Shown here piece by piece: positions 1 to 8,538 of a stretch of 62,600 bases of DNA (positions within the stretch are counted from its first letter, which is position 1; every line of letters begins with the position of its first letter). Source of the stretch: an uncultured Peptococcaceae bacterium (GTDB lineage: Bacteria > Bacillota > Peptococcia > Peptococcales > Peptococcaceae); the NCBI GenBank assembly GCA_934229395.1, contig CAKQDL010000005.1:1-62600 (forward strand), read 5' to 3'. The notes below the pieces were generated by a model. The model was given only the letters and a program-made list of their open reading frames with translations. It was not told the DNA's origin and did no database searches. Made by a program: the position numbers and the translations under genes.

Positions 1-1
1 T

Positions 2-88
2 ATTAAAAAAAATGAAAGAATTGGAAAGGAGGAATGTCTTGGACAAGTAAGACAAGCGCATCTGTATCAATGCATCAGCGTATCCTGA
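2..88 (+). CDS. possible 3' end of a gene entering from the left
   Basis: One plus-strand frame is open from the left edge to a TGA at 86-88 and would end in the residues LYQCISVS. A rho-independent terminator follows 7 bases later, which is what the end of a plus-strand gene would look like. Only 28 residues are visible, so no family can be assigned. The alternative is that this is non-coding DNA and the terminator serves only the convergent minus-strand gene. Confidence 0.25.
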   Translation: MKKNERIGKEECLGQVRQAHLYQCISVS

Positions 89-95
89 AAACAAC

Positions 96-129
96 AAAAA
101 GCGCACCCTTGTGTGGGATGCGCTTTTTT
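96..129. terminator. rho-independent terminator, bidirectional
   Basis: Inverted repeat AAAAAGCGCA / TGCGCTTTTTT with a 13-base loop. A-rich and T-rich flanks let it work on both strands. It lies just past the stop of the minus-strand flavoprotein gene at 131 and after a possible plus-strand gene end at 88. Confidence 0.8.
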
Positions 130-130
130 C

Positions 131-1222
131 TTAGCCGCGGAAGGTTTTGTCGATGCCACGGGCGAAGGCTTGGGCTTTTTTGTCGATGTCTTCTAGCTTA
201 TAGATATCGCCTGGATCGTTGGCCATGGCCATGATGGCGAAATGGGCTGGCAGGTAGAAGCTCTTGTTCATATTAAGGGCGGCAATGAGCTGCATGGCCA
301 AAATATCGCAGCCGCTGTAGCCGGAAACGACCACGGCAAAGATGGCCTTGTCGTAAAACTGGCGCTTGCGGTAGAGGGCTGTGAGGCGATTGATAAAGGC
401 TGTGAGGTTGGCCGAGATGGCGTCGTTGTAGTTGGGACAAATCATAACCACGGCATCGGCCGATTTCACCGCTGGGTATACGTTTTCGACCATCACGCCG
501 CCATAGAAGCAGCTTTCCTTTTCGCCAAAGTGGAGGCAGGTTTTGTAAGGGCAGCCGGCACAGTCCTGCACGGCGCCGTTGCGCAAGCCAATTTCTTCAA
601 TGGCAAAGCCATTGAGATAGCTCGCCACCTCGTGCCAAAGGGCGAAGGTGTTGGATTTCTTGTGGCTCGATGCGTGGATGACGGCGAGCTTTGGCATTTC
701 CTTATGGATGGGCTCAAAGCCCATGAGGGAGGTAAGCATGGCTTGGGCGCTTTCAATGTAGGCGTCTTCTAAGGTATCGAGCGCCAGCTTGCGGCGTGTG
801 ACGGTGAAATTTTTGAGGGAGGCGGTGCCCTCTACCAAGGAGCGACCAATAAAGGCGCAGCCGGCGATGTTGGCGGCAAAAACGAGCTCGCAGGCGCTCG
901 ACTTGGTGTACAGCTCGCTTTGGGCGTCTATAATCACAGCTCCGAGCCATCCCTCTAAGAGGTTGGTATGGCTGCGCAAAAGCGCCAAAAGGCGCATATA
1001 TTCTAGATTCATGCCATTTGGCCCCAAATCCACCACAAAAAGCAGGCGGCCAAAGCTGGCATCTACCGACGGCTTGTGGGTGGTAAAATAGGTTTCAAAG
1101 GCTTCAGCGTTCTTAAGGGTCACTGTGGGTATATTTTTTACAGCTGCTCTGAGCACCTTTTCTAGGCGCTGGTTTGCAGCTGCGTGGTCCTCTTGGGGGC
1201 GCACGATGATAAGCTCTTGCAT
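131..1222 (-). CDS. flavodoxin-fold NAD(P)H-dependent FMN reductase family protein
   Basis: This 363-residue protein has an N-terminal ~170-residue region I do not recognise, followed by a flavodoxin-like reductase domain (about 175-363). The second half carries a nucleotide-binding start (LAVIHASSHKKSNT, about 179-192), a cysteine cluster C221-x2-C224-x4-C229-x8-C238 like that of iron-sulfur flavoproteins, and the conserved segment MICPNYNDAISANLTAF. The likely role is FMN-dependent electron transfer in the cytoplasm; the substrate is unknown. It is the last gene of a three-gene operon, starting 13 bases after the dehydrogenase-like gene, with AAGGTGA before the ATG. The N-terminal half is unusual, since stand-alone reductases of this family are about 180-200 residues long. 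The domain call is firm, the physiological role is not. Confidence 0.8.
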   Translation of the reverse strand: MQELIIVRPQEDHAAANQRLEKVLRAAVKNIPTVTLKNAEAFETYFTTHKPSVDASFGRLLFVVDLGPNGMNLEYMRLLALLRSHTNLLEGWLGAVIIDAQSELYTKSSACELVFAANIAGCAFIGRSLVEGTASLKNFTVTRRKLALDTLEDAYIESAQAMLTSLMGFEPIHKEMPKLAVIHASSHKKSNTFALWHEVASYLNGFAIEEIGLRNGAVQDCAGCPYKTCLHFGEKESCFYGGVMVENVYPAVKSADAVVMICPNYNDAISANLTAFINRLTALYRKRQFYDKAIFAVVVSGYSGCDILAMQLIAALNMNKSFYLPAHFAIMAMANDPGDIYKLEDIDKKAQAFARGIDKTFRG

Positions 1223-1235
1223 ACAATCACCTTCT

Positions 1236-2489
1236 CTAATTGATGGCGCGCAAGCTCTCTTGCGTGTCTAAAATGCGTTCCATAAGTTTTTGGGGAAGTG
1301 GGAGAATTTCGTGCTCTTGGCCGTGAGGTGTGTAGCGGTTTTTTACACCCATGAAGCTACCGCCCAAAAAGACGGAACCATAATGCCACTGGCCGCGCAA
1401 GGTGGCCAAAATGGCCAAGACCCCCGATGAATAGGCCGGCGCTACAAAGGGCTTATAGCCCAGCTCGCGCACACGCAAATTGGCTTCTATGGCCAAGGTG
1501 GTCAAAGCCTTTGAGGCCTCATCGTCATAGCGCTCTATAGAATCGGCCACCACAAGCTCCTTGCCATGGGCGCCAAAAACACGGCCCTCAGTGAGAAAAC
1601 GCGCAAAACGCGGGTCTTTTTGGGCATAATAGGTGGCGCGCGCGTTCATCACGCCAAGGCCGTAGCCTTGGATTTGCTCAGCACGCAAGCCTAGACCGTC
1701 GAAGTTGGCGTCCTCGTCGGTGTTGCTAGCGCGCCACGCAGCACGTGCCAAGGGATCCACAGGATCGGCCACCTCGCAAAAGAGACCTTGAAAGTGCGCC
1801 GCGCGCGCCTTGCGTGCATAGCTTGAGATGATGGCGGTGTTTTTTTCGAGCTGAATCATACGCACATCGCCTGCTTCACGCCCTACCTCGGGCACGCCGG
1901 CCGAGGCCACAAAGATGAATACATCGCAATCAAAGAGCGCGTCCTCATCTATAACCTCCACGCGCGGCAACTCACCTTCTAAGCCCATGATTTGGTTGAC
2001 TTCCACTTCCCAGCGCGCGCTCACCTTGGGGTTCAAATCGAAGATGCCAATGCTTTCAATCACATCTGCGCCCAAAAGATGGAGGCCAATCAGCAAATGA
2101 CTGCCCACATCGCCCAAGGCCAAGATGTGCACACGTTGTTTTTTCTTTTGCACGCTTCTGAGAAGATGCGGCCATTGTGGATGGCGCATATTCACTGCCA
2201 TGACTTTGCCTTCTTCTATGGCCTTGGCCAAGGGGGCATCTATATCGCCACGCTCAGCCAAAAGAGGCTGGGCGTTTTTTTCTAGTTCGCGCTCAGAAAG
2301 CCAGCGCGCATCCTCTTTCTCTTGGTACAAAAACCATTTGTTACTCACAGCAAAGCTTGCGCGCGAGGACGAGGGGTCACGGTCAAAGAGAAACCACGAT
2401 ACCTCCCTCTTTTCGTCCTCCTCTGCCCGCTCGAGCTCAAGGGCGAGCCAGCTTGCGCAGACGCGTCCGCCCAGCTTGTAATAGTTCAT
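1236..2489 (-). CDS. lactate/malate dehydrogenase-like NAD-binding protein
   Basis: This 417-residue protein starts at the ATG at 2489, placed 9 bases after AGGAG; upstream in-frame codons overlap the preceding gene. Residues 1-115 match nothing I recognise. From about 119 there is a Rossmann fold with a glycine motif (ALGDVGSHLLIG) and an acidic residue after strand 2 (IFDLNPKV) suiting NAD. Further on come CEVADPVDPL, corresponding to the NPVD loop of LDH/MDH with Asp in place of Asn, and VFGAHGKELVV, which contains the catalytic-His GxHG motif (H308). It is therefore an LDH/MDH superfamily member with a ~115-residue extension and an altered substrate loop. It overlaps neither neighbour once trimmed: the giant gene's stop is 14 bases upstream and the flavoprotein gene begins 13 bases downstream. 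The substrate is unknown and may not be lactate or malate. Confidence 0.75.
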   Translation of the reverse strand: MNYYKLGGRVCASWLALELERAEEDEKREVSWFLFDRDPSSSRASFAVSNKWFLYQEKEDARWLSERELEKNAQPLLAERGDIDAPLAKAIEEGKVMAVNMRHPQWPHLLRSVQKKKQRVHILALGDVGSHLLIGLHLLGADVIESIGIFDLNPKVSARWEVEVNQIMGLEGELPRVEVIDEDALFDCDVFIFVASAGVPEVGREAGDVRMIQLEKNTAIISSYARKARAAHFQGLFCEVADPVDPLARAAWRASNTDEDANFDGLGLRAEQIQGYGLGVMNARATYYAQKDPRFARFLTEGRVFGAHGKELVVADSIERYDDEASKALTTLAIEANLRVRELGYKPFVAPAYSSGVLAILATLRGQWHYGSVFLGGSFMGVKNRYTPHGQEHEILPLPQKLMERILDTQESLRAIN

Positions 2490-2502
2490 CCTGCTCATCT
2501 CC

Positions 2503-5500
2503 TTATTTTTTGTGCAAACGCTTGAGCATTTGCAAATCGTTGTCCAAATAAACACTTGGCGCCTTGTTGTCGTCGTAGCTCATGCATTCGCCGCGGTCTG
2601 GCGCGCAGGCCACCGTCATGACCTCGCCTAGACGCTCCATGGTGAGGTTGCGGCCATAGCGGGCACGATAGGCTTCTTCTAGGGCATAGAAGATGTCGCG
2701 CGCGTTGCTCACGCAGCTGGCCGAAAACGCATAGAGGGCTTCTCTTGAGGCACCTGCTAGGTCTGGTGTGGTGTATGGGAACACATCATTGACCGATGGA
2801 GAGGCTTCGTTCATGATGAAGCCGGCGCGCTTGACGCTGTCACCGCCAATAAACGGATAGAGCGAGGATTCTACATACCACTTGCGCACATTCGGCACAT
2901 AATAGACGCTGTCGCAATCAATGCCACGGACTGTCATGCGGTCGCGCCCCACGCCTGTCATCACGCCAAAGAGCATCTTGCGAATAGGTACACCTTCGTT
3001 TTTGAGATAATAATCCAGCGCGGCAAAGCGTTTGCCAATGTTCATAATATCGTCCACCAAAATAACAGGGCGGTCGAAGGCGTGAATCATCCGCACCTGA
3101 TCCTCAAGTGGCGTGTAATTTTGGAAGGCCTCAACGGTGTAATCGGACAAATCACTTTCGTAAAGGGTATCGGTGTGGAGGGTTTTGGTGACGGTGTTTG
3201 GAATAACGCGCTCGCGCAAAATGCGCCCAAATGGCACACACATACACTCGCCCAAAGCGCGCGGCTGGATGATTTCATTTGGCACGCCGTTGGTTTGGGT
3301 AATCATTTCTACCAAGCGTGGGAAAATCACCTCTGCTGAGAGGGTCAGCACCAAAGAGCCTGGATAAAGCTTGGTCATGTTGTGCTGCAATCGGCGATAA
3401 CCCTTTTCGATGACTTTCATAACCGCCGGATTGCTCACAAGGGGCTCCTTAATAAAGGTTTGGAGGTTGCGCAGCACCACAATCGGCTCGCGCATATCCA
3501 CCACATACACCTGACCATCGCCCAAAAAGGTATCGGCCACCACAAAACCCTGGCGGCGCACAGCATCGGTAATGTAGGCGCCTGGCGCAGCTTCTTTTGG
3601 AAAATATATGGCGTAGCTCACGCCGTGCTTATAGGCCTCGGTGAGGACCTCTGTAAGAAGGAGCTGGGCCGGATCCTCCACGTCACCATCCTTGGTGGTA
3701 TAAAGACCACTGAGGAGCAAAATATTGCCCGAGGTGTGGCGGCGCACTTGGTTGGCCAGCTCCACATCGCCGAGTACCTCATAGAGGTTTTCCGGCGAGA
3801 GGATGTGGCTGCGCGCAACACCAATGAGGCGGTTGTGGTTCATCATGTTGCGCAAGATGGTCACGCTATCGCCTGTGGTGGCAAAATGCTCGTGAATCTC
3901 GTGCATGTGCTCTGAGCGCAGGAGAAGATTGTTGTCAATTTCGCGCAACACGTCCTCTGGCGTTCCCTCAAAGCGTTCAAAAGAAAGGACCTTGCCCATG
4001 GCGATGGGCTTGTACTCAGGCTCGCGCAAATAGAGGCCATAAGCGTAGATGTAGCCCTGCACCATAGGATCCACAAGATTAGACACATCACGGTTTAAAT
4101 CCACATTGTCGCGCAGCATGGTGGAAGAGATTTGGCGGAAAGCCTTTGGCAGCTCCACCACATCCACCTTGCCCGTGATGCGTGCGCGGGCGTGGTCGAG
4201 GTTTTCTACAGGGTCATCGCCGCGTCTAAAAATAATATGGTTCATCGAATGAATGGAATCGGGCACTTTCTCGCGCTTGTAGCTCGAGGCGTTTTCAACC
4301 ACGTCGCTGCCCACCACCATATAGACCTCGCGCGAGCCAAAAATGGCCTTAAGCTTGGCCAAATCTGCTGGATTGGCAATATTAATCGGTATATTGCACG
4401 GGAAAATATTGATGTGGAACTCGTCTGCCACGGCCATATTCACAAGCTTACGGCGAATGAGGTTTGGCTGCGCCTTTTTGGACCAGGAAAATTCATCCAC
4501 GGCAAGGTAGATCTCGTAGCCTTGGGAGCGAATTTGGCGCGCGATTTCCTTGTGGGAGGAAGTGAAGGGATCGAAGGTCCCTGGCATAAAGGCCACCTTC
4601 TCAAAGGTTGCATCCACAAAGCCATCATGGTCCATGCGCCAGCGATTGATAAAGCCTGCAATGGAGGAAATGGCCGAAGCGCGTGCGAAGAGGCTCATGG
4701 TGTTGCCCTCTACCTCCGACATCAAAAAGAGCATCTTGCGGCAACCCACAGTAAAGAGGTAACTCTTTTCCTCCTCGCTCATGCCGGGGCAATCAAACAC
4801 ATCGCCCAAAACAAGCATCGCCTGCTGGCGCACGTTTTCCTTGTAGCTGCAAATGCCCTTTAAGATGGCGCCCAAAAGAATGCGCTGATGCCTTTGGTAC
4901 TCGCTCCTAGAAATATCAAAACGGCTCGGATAAGCCTCAAAGAGCATGAGCATATTGCCAATGGTATCGAGGGCACGCATGGCAATGCCATCGCTGGCGC
5001 TATAAAGAAGCTCGGTGATGTGGCTAATCATCTCGTCAAGCTGCGCCAGTGGCAGCCACAAAAGGGTGCGCGCCAAATATTCTGGAATATAGTGTGAATA
5101 GCGCGCGTCAGCCACCTCGAGGGCGTTAACGAGCTCCATCATGATTTCGTTGCGTTGGTCCACGCGCAAAAGCGGGATTATTTGCGAGAGGGCCGCGCCA
5201 GCGTCACGCGGAATGACCATGATGTCGTTGACCTTCAAAAGGTTTGAAAAATGGGCCGCAATATGCAGCTGGTGCAAATGCGGATGGGTGCTGATTTGGC
5301 TAGAAAGAAGGCGAATGTTCACGGCCTTGATGATCCACGGCGTAGCCGCCTGCAAGTTTTCTAGAAAAATGTCTTGAATCACATCGCTGTCGTAGTGCAT
5401 ATCCACGCTGATGTCGCTTTTGTGCGAGGCCTCGAGCAAAATCGAATGCTTAAGATAGCTTAAGGTGACGTTGCCTGTGGTGTCGCATTTTTCTAAGCGA

Positions 5501-7320
5501 GCCACCATCTGCTGCACTTCGCCTAAGGTTTTATCCACCGTGGCCAGCCACAGCATGGCGCGCCACGCCGCCACCTTTTCTTCGTAATGGTCGCTTTTGC
5601 TGCGACTTAGGGCGTAGCGGCCAATGCGCCCGAGCATGTCTTCGTGGAGCATATCAATAGGAAGCTCAAAAACCGTATTTAAGAGCGCAAAGCTTTCTGC
5701 CGCTCCCCAGTCCTTGTCTAAATTGAAACACTCCATAAAAATGGTCAAAAACCCCGCAGCGTCCTCCTCCGAGGCATAAGCCAACAGGGAAGAGAGGGCG
5801 TTGCGCAAATTCGACTGAATGCGCTGGTGCTGCACCTCGTTGAGCTTGAGGTCCGGGCGCAAAATGGCCTCTATATAATAGCGCCACAACTCGAAGGATT
5901 GGGCCACCTCCTTGTGGAGCATCCCAGCCGGGTAACGCTTGCGATAGCCAAAATTAAACTGAGCGATGATTTTTCCTAAAAGCTGCGCCGCCTCGACGCG
6001 GATTTCGCCCTCACGGTGCATCATCAGCTCATAGAGAAAGGCCAAGGTTTGGCGCTTTTGCTCATCGTTGGTATAGGCTGTGTAGCGCTCGAAAAGGCGC
6101 AAATACACCTGCAAATGGCGTAAATCCGACTCACTGCGCGCCGATTCCAAAAAGTTGCCAAATTGTCTGCCAGCCGCCATGCGGTGCATAACATGGATGT
6201 TGGTTTCTACGCCCAAATCCAAAAGGGACTCGACCGTTTCCTCGGTGTTTCTGAGCGATACCGATGGCAGTGCCCCCACATCAACAAGCTCGCCGTGCTC
6301 CGTTGGATCAATGCCAAGATGGAGCATATATTCGTGGAAATCCTTAAGGCGCGCGTAAACAAAGCGGTAGCGCATTTCCTTTTCGGCATCCACGTTTTCT
6401 AGCTTTGAGAGGATGATATCGAAGGCAGCATCAAGGGTACTGATATGGGTGATGTTTTCACCATTCACGCGGTCTTGCTTGACGCAAAAATCGGCGTAAA
6501 TAAGCACCAAAGCCTCCACGCTCAAGCGCTCAGGCTCCAAATCCCAGGTAGAATGGTTGGCCGCAATATGGCCCATATAACCAATATGATGACGGCTGAA
6601 CCAAAGGTCGGTGTAGTAATAATGCATATGCGGCACGTTTTCGCCAGGACGGCAACCAAATTTCCCCAAGTCGTGGCCCGCAGCCGCCCCACTCACGAGC
6701 CCCAAATCAATCGGCACGCCAGCCTCATAAAGGCCGCGCGCCAAATGCATGGCCACATAATGCACGCCAGCAATATGCTCGAGGGTTTTGTAGGTGGTAA
6801 CCTCCATATTGAGGCGAAACAGCTCATAAATGAATTCGTCGCGATAATAGGTCAAAAAGCGCTCGTATTCGTTTTTCGACTCAAAGCGTTCATATTCCTC
6901 CGGCGCCAAAAGCTCAAAATCCACAAAGGACTCAGGGCGAAAGCACTCGCGTTCCTTGTCTAAGAAAAATTGGAGCACAGCGAGATAGAGAGTGGCCGCC
7001 GCTTGGTAATGGGCATGGCGCTCAGCCTTTTCCTCGTCCGGAAAAAGATTTTCGCAAACAAAGGCGTAGATATAGGCAAGCCACCCTTCCTCCGGCGCCT
7101 CGACAATGCTTTCCATAGGAGCGCGCGCCATAGCCAGAACCTCCTCGCAAAGGACGCGCTTTTTTAGCGGAAACATTTGCGCCATCACAGGCTCCCAGTA
7201 ATCGCGCCCAGCCACCTCGCGCACGCGCACAGCGCTCAACCCCGAGGCCTCCAAAAATTTTCGGCTAGAAAGCCTAGCCACCAGCTCCGCCGCCAAAGCC
7301 TTAATTTGCTTTGCTCTCAT
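2503..7320 (-). CDS. giant multidomain protein: HD + helical repeats + NadD-like nucleotidyltransferase + phosphoribosyltransferase-like domain
   Basis: The 1605-residue protein starts at the ATG at 7320, 8 bases after GGAGGAGG. Domains in order, numbered from that ATG: an all-helical N-terminus; an HD hydrolase-like region (about 170-290) with H187 in GVHYVAMHLA and the HD pair at 216-217 in AGHDLGK; a long helical HEAT-like region (about 360-900); a NadD/cytidylyltransferase-like domain (about 908-1098) with GTFDPFTSSH (914-923) and ISSTMLR (1064-1070); a possible GNAT-like region (about 1110-1275); and a type I phosphoribosyltransferase-like segment with VILVDDIMNIGK (1419-1430), matching the PRPP loop. 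This combination of HD, nucleotide transferase and PRPP-type sites suggests nucleotide or NAD-related chemistry or sensing. That is inference. Housekeeping NadD proteins are about 200 residues. It leads the operon with the dehydrogenase-like and flavoprotein genes. No signal peptide or membrane segment is visible. Confidence 0.75.
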   Translation of the reverse strand: MRAKQIKALAAELVARLSSRKFLEASGLSAVRVREVAGRDYWEPVMAQMFPLKKRVLCEEVLAMARAPMESIVEAPEEGWLAYIYAFVCENLFPDEEKAERHAHYQAAATLYLAVLQFFLDKERECFRPESFVDFELLAPEEYERFESKNEYERFLTYYRDEFIYELFRLNMEVTTYKTLEHIAGVHYVAMHLARGLYEAGVPIDLGLVSGAAAGHDLGKFGCRPGENVPHMHYYYTDLWFSRHHIGYMGHIAANHSTWDLEPERLSVEALVLIYADFCVKQDRVNGENITHISTLDAAFDIILSKLENVDAEKEMRYRFVYARLKDFHEYMLHLGIDPTEHGELVDVGALPSVSLRNTEETVESLLDLGVETNIHVMHRMAAGRQFGNFLESARSESDLRHLQVYLRLFERYTAYTNDEQKRQTLAFLYELMMHREGEIRVEAAQLLGKIIAQFNFGYRKRYPAGMLHKEVAQSFELWRYYIEAILRPDLKLNEVQHQRIQSNLRNALSSLLAYASEEDAAGFLTIFMECFNLDKDWGAAESFALLNTVFELPIDMLHEDMLGRIGRYALSRSKSDHYEEKVAAWRAMLWLATVDKTLGEVQQMVARLEKCDTTGNVTLSYLKHSILLEASHKSDISVDMHYDSDVIQDIFLENLQAATPWIIKAVNIRLLSSQISTHPHLHQLHIAAHFSNLLKVNDIMVIPRDAGAALSQIIPLLRVDQRNEIMMELVNALEVADARYSHYIPEYLARTLLWLPLAQLDEMISHITELLYSASDGIAMRALDTIGNMLMLFEAYPSRFDISRSEYQRHQRILLGAILKGICSYKENVRQQAMLVLGDVFDCPGMSEEEKSYLFTVGCRKMLFLMSEVEGNTMSLFARASAISSIAGFINRWRMDHDGFVDATFEKVAFMPGTFDPFTSSHKEIARQIRSQGYEIYLAVDEFSWSKKAQPNLIRRKLVNMAVADEFHINIFPCNIPINIANPADLAKLKAIFGSREVYMVVGSDVVENASSYKREKVPDSIHSMNHIIFRRGDDPVENLDHARARITGKVDVVELPKAFRQISSTMLRDNVDLNRDVSNLVDPMVQGYIYAYGLYLREPEYKPIAMGKVLSFERFEGTPEDVLREIDNNLLLRSEHMHEIHEHFATTGDSVTILRNMMNHNRLIGVARSHILSPENLYEVLGDVELANQVRRHTSGNILLLSGLYTTKDGDVEDPAQLLLTEVLTEAYKHGVSYAIYFPKEAAPGAYITDAVRRQGFVVADTFLGDGQVYVVDMREPIVVLRNLQTFIKEPLVSNPAVMKVIEKGYRRLQHNMTKLYPGSLVLTLSAEVIFPRLVEMITQTNGVPNEIIQPRALGECMCVPFGRILRERVIPNTVTKTLHTDTLYESDLSDYTVEAFQNYTPLEDQVRMIHAFDRPVILVDDIMNIGKRFAALDYYLKNEGVPIRKMLFGVMTGVGRDRMTVRGIDCDSVYYVPNVRKWYVESSLYPFIGGDSVKRAGFIMNEASPSVNDVFPYTTPDLAGASREALYAFSASCVSNARDIFYALEEAYRARYGRNLTMERLGEVMTVACAPDRGECMSYDDNKAPSVYLDNDLQMLKRLHKK

Positions 7321-7462
7321 TGTCCAAACCTCCTCCAAACAGTCACTATCCGACAGTCTTTGTTATACATAGTACCACAAACCTAAGCCCATGAGTATGG
7401 ATAGACAGCCCGCAGGTGAAAAATATTTTTCGGCAAACGCGCATCATCCTTTGGGAGGATGT

Positions 7463-7735
7463 CAGCTTGTCGAAAAAGTTCGATTTCTAGAATAGTCGTG
7501 TATGCATTTGTGAAACCTTCCCCCTTGAGGTGGTAAGGTGGGTCTTCTGGAGCAGGGCGGAAGAAAACTCGGATGAGGGTGCTTTTTCACCAAGCCAAAC
7601 AGCTAAATCGATTATTCGCTCCGCTCATACCCCTCATCCGTCGGCTACGCCGCCACCTTCTCCCCAGGTGGAGAAGGCTTTTGCTATTTATAGAAAGTTT
7701 TCTCTTTACATACACGTTTCGGGTTCTTCGACAGC
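7463..7735. repeat. composite dispersed repeat, copy 1 (MITE-like element 7497-7716)
   Basis: The 453-base gap 7321-7773 holds no gene. A small hairpin (CATCCT / AGGATG) is followed by CAGCTTGTCGAAAAAG (7463-7478), then an element bounded by CGTGTATG (7497) and its inverse CATACACG (7709-7716). Inside are ACCTTCCCCCTTGAGG near the left and CCTTCTCCCCAGGTGGAGAAGG near the right, plus GGATGAGGGTG against CCCCTCATCC, so the whole can fold as a long imperfect hairpin. TTCGACA at 7727-7733 inverts the TGTCGAA at the left edge. A second copy lies at 46237-46530, nearly identical across much of its core. No transposase is present. Confidence 0.75.
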
Positions 7736-7737
7736 CT

Positions 7738-7776
7738 AAAATCCCGAGCTTCTCTTGGAGGCTCGGGATTTTTTTA
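7738..7776. terminator. rho-independent terminator after the SDR gene
   Basis: AAATCCCGAGC / GCTCGGGATTT stem with a 10-base loop and runs of T on both strands. It overlaps the last bases of the minus-strand SDR gene and separates it from the repeat element. Confidence 0.8.
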
Positions 7777-8538
7777 TTTCAGCTTAAAGTACAGTCCTTG
7801 CGCGCCTAGGATGAGGCGGTGGGGGAGAATTTTTGTGGCTAGGCGAATGAAGCGCGCCATGGAGCTATTGGTTGCTACGTCGCGTCCTTTTTCTAGGGCG
7901 CGCATGGAGGCATGGGCCACGTCCTCTGGCGCTTCAAAGAAGGGGCGCTTAAAGAGGGATGGGGTGGTGCCGGCGCGATCAAAAAAGGAGGTTGCCATAG
8001 GATTGGGACACACGGCCACCACGCGAATACCGCGCGCTTTTTCTTCTACGTTTAAGGTGCGAGCAAAAGATAATACAAAGGCCTTGGTGGCTGCGTACAC
8101 AGCAAAGGCTGGCTGTGGCACAAAGGCGGCCACCGAGGCCACCTCAAAAATGGCGCCACCGCGTTCCACAAAAGGAAGAACGCGCTGGGTCACATCCACA
8201 AGGGCGGTGCAGTTGAGGTCCACCATCCCGGTTTGCTCGTGCGCCTCTATCGCGCGCACACTGCCAATTTTTCCGTAGCCTGCTGAGCACACCAAATATT
8301 TTACGCGTGGACGCGCTGTTTCAAGTGCTTGGGCAAAGGCAGCGCGGCCTTCGTCTGTGGCCAAATCGAGGGCCATTGTGCGCACCTGCCACGGCAGGGT
8401 CATGGCTACAAGCTTGAGCCTGTCTTCACTGCGGGCAATGAGCCAAACCTCGTCAAAATGCTCGCCACTAGCCTTCCATTCGTCCAAAAAGGCACGGCCA
8501 AGGCCTGAGGAGGCACCTGTTACAATGGCAATGCTCAT
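7774..8538 (-). CDS. short-chain dehydrogenase/reductase (SDR) family protein
   Basis: This 254-residue classical SDR has the cofactor motif TGASSGLG (7-14), the catalytic Ser135 (FEVAS), and Tyr148 and Lys152 in YAATK, with NAG-like CSAGYG after strand 4. It should catalyse NAD(P)-dependent oxidation or reduction of an unknown carbonyl or alcohol substrate in the cytoplasm. Its ATG abuts the stop of the HAD phosphatase gene upstream, so it is probably translated from the same transcript as the pseudouridine synthase and HAD genes. The conserved residues are complete; only the substrate is open. Confidence 0.88.
   Translation of the reverse strand: MSIAIVTGASSGLGRAFLDEWKASGEHFDEVWLIARSEDRLKLVAMTLPWQVRTMALDLATDEGRAAFAQALETARPRVKYLVCSAGYGKIGSVRAIEAHEQTGMVDLNCTALVDVTQRVLPFVERGGAIFEVASVAAFVPQPAFAVYAATKAFVLSFARTLNVEEKARGIRVVAVCPNPMATSFFDRAGTTPSLFKRPFFEAPEDVAHASMRALEKGRDVATNSSMARFIRLATKILPHRLILGAQGLYFKLK

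Noticed and set aside
34..234. 66-residue plus-strand frame starting after AGGAGG
   Set aside because: It runs through the terminator hairpin and into the antisense of the flavoprotein gene; spacing of AGGAGG to the ATG is only one base.
242..772. 176-residue plus-strand frame
   Set aside because: Antisense shadow of the flavodoxin-fold gene; no ribosome site.
4132..4863. 243-residue plus-strand frame in the giant gene
   Set aside because: Shadow of a real gene, composition (His/Ala-rich) typical of antisense frames here.
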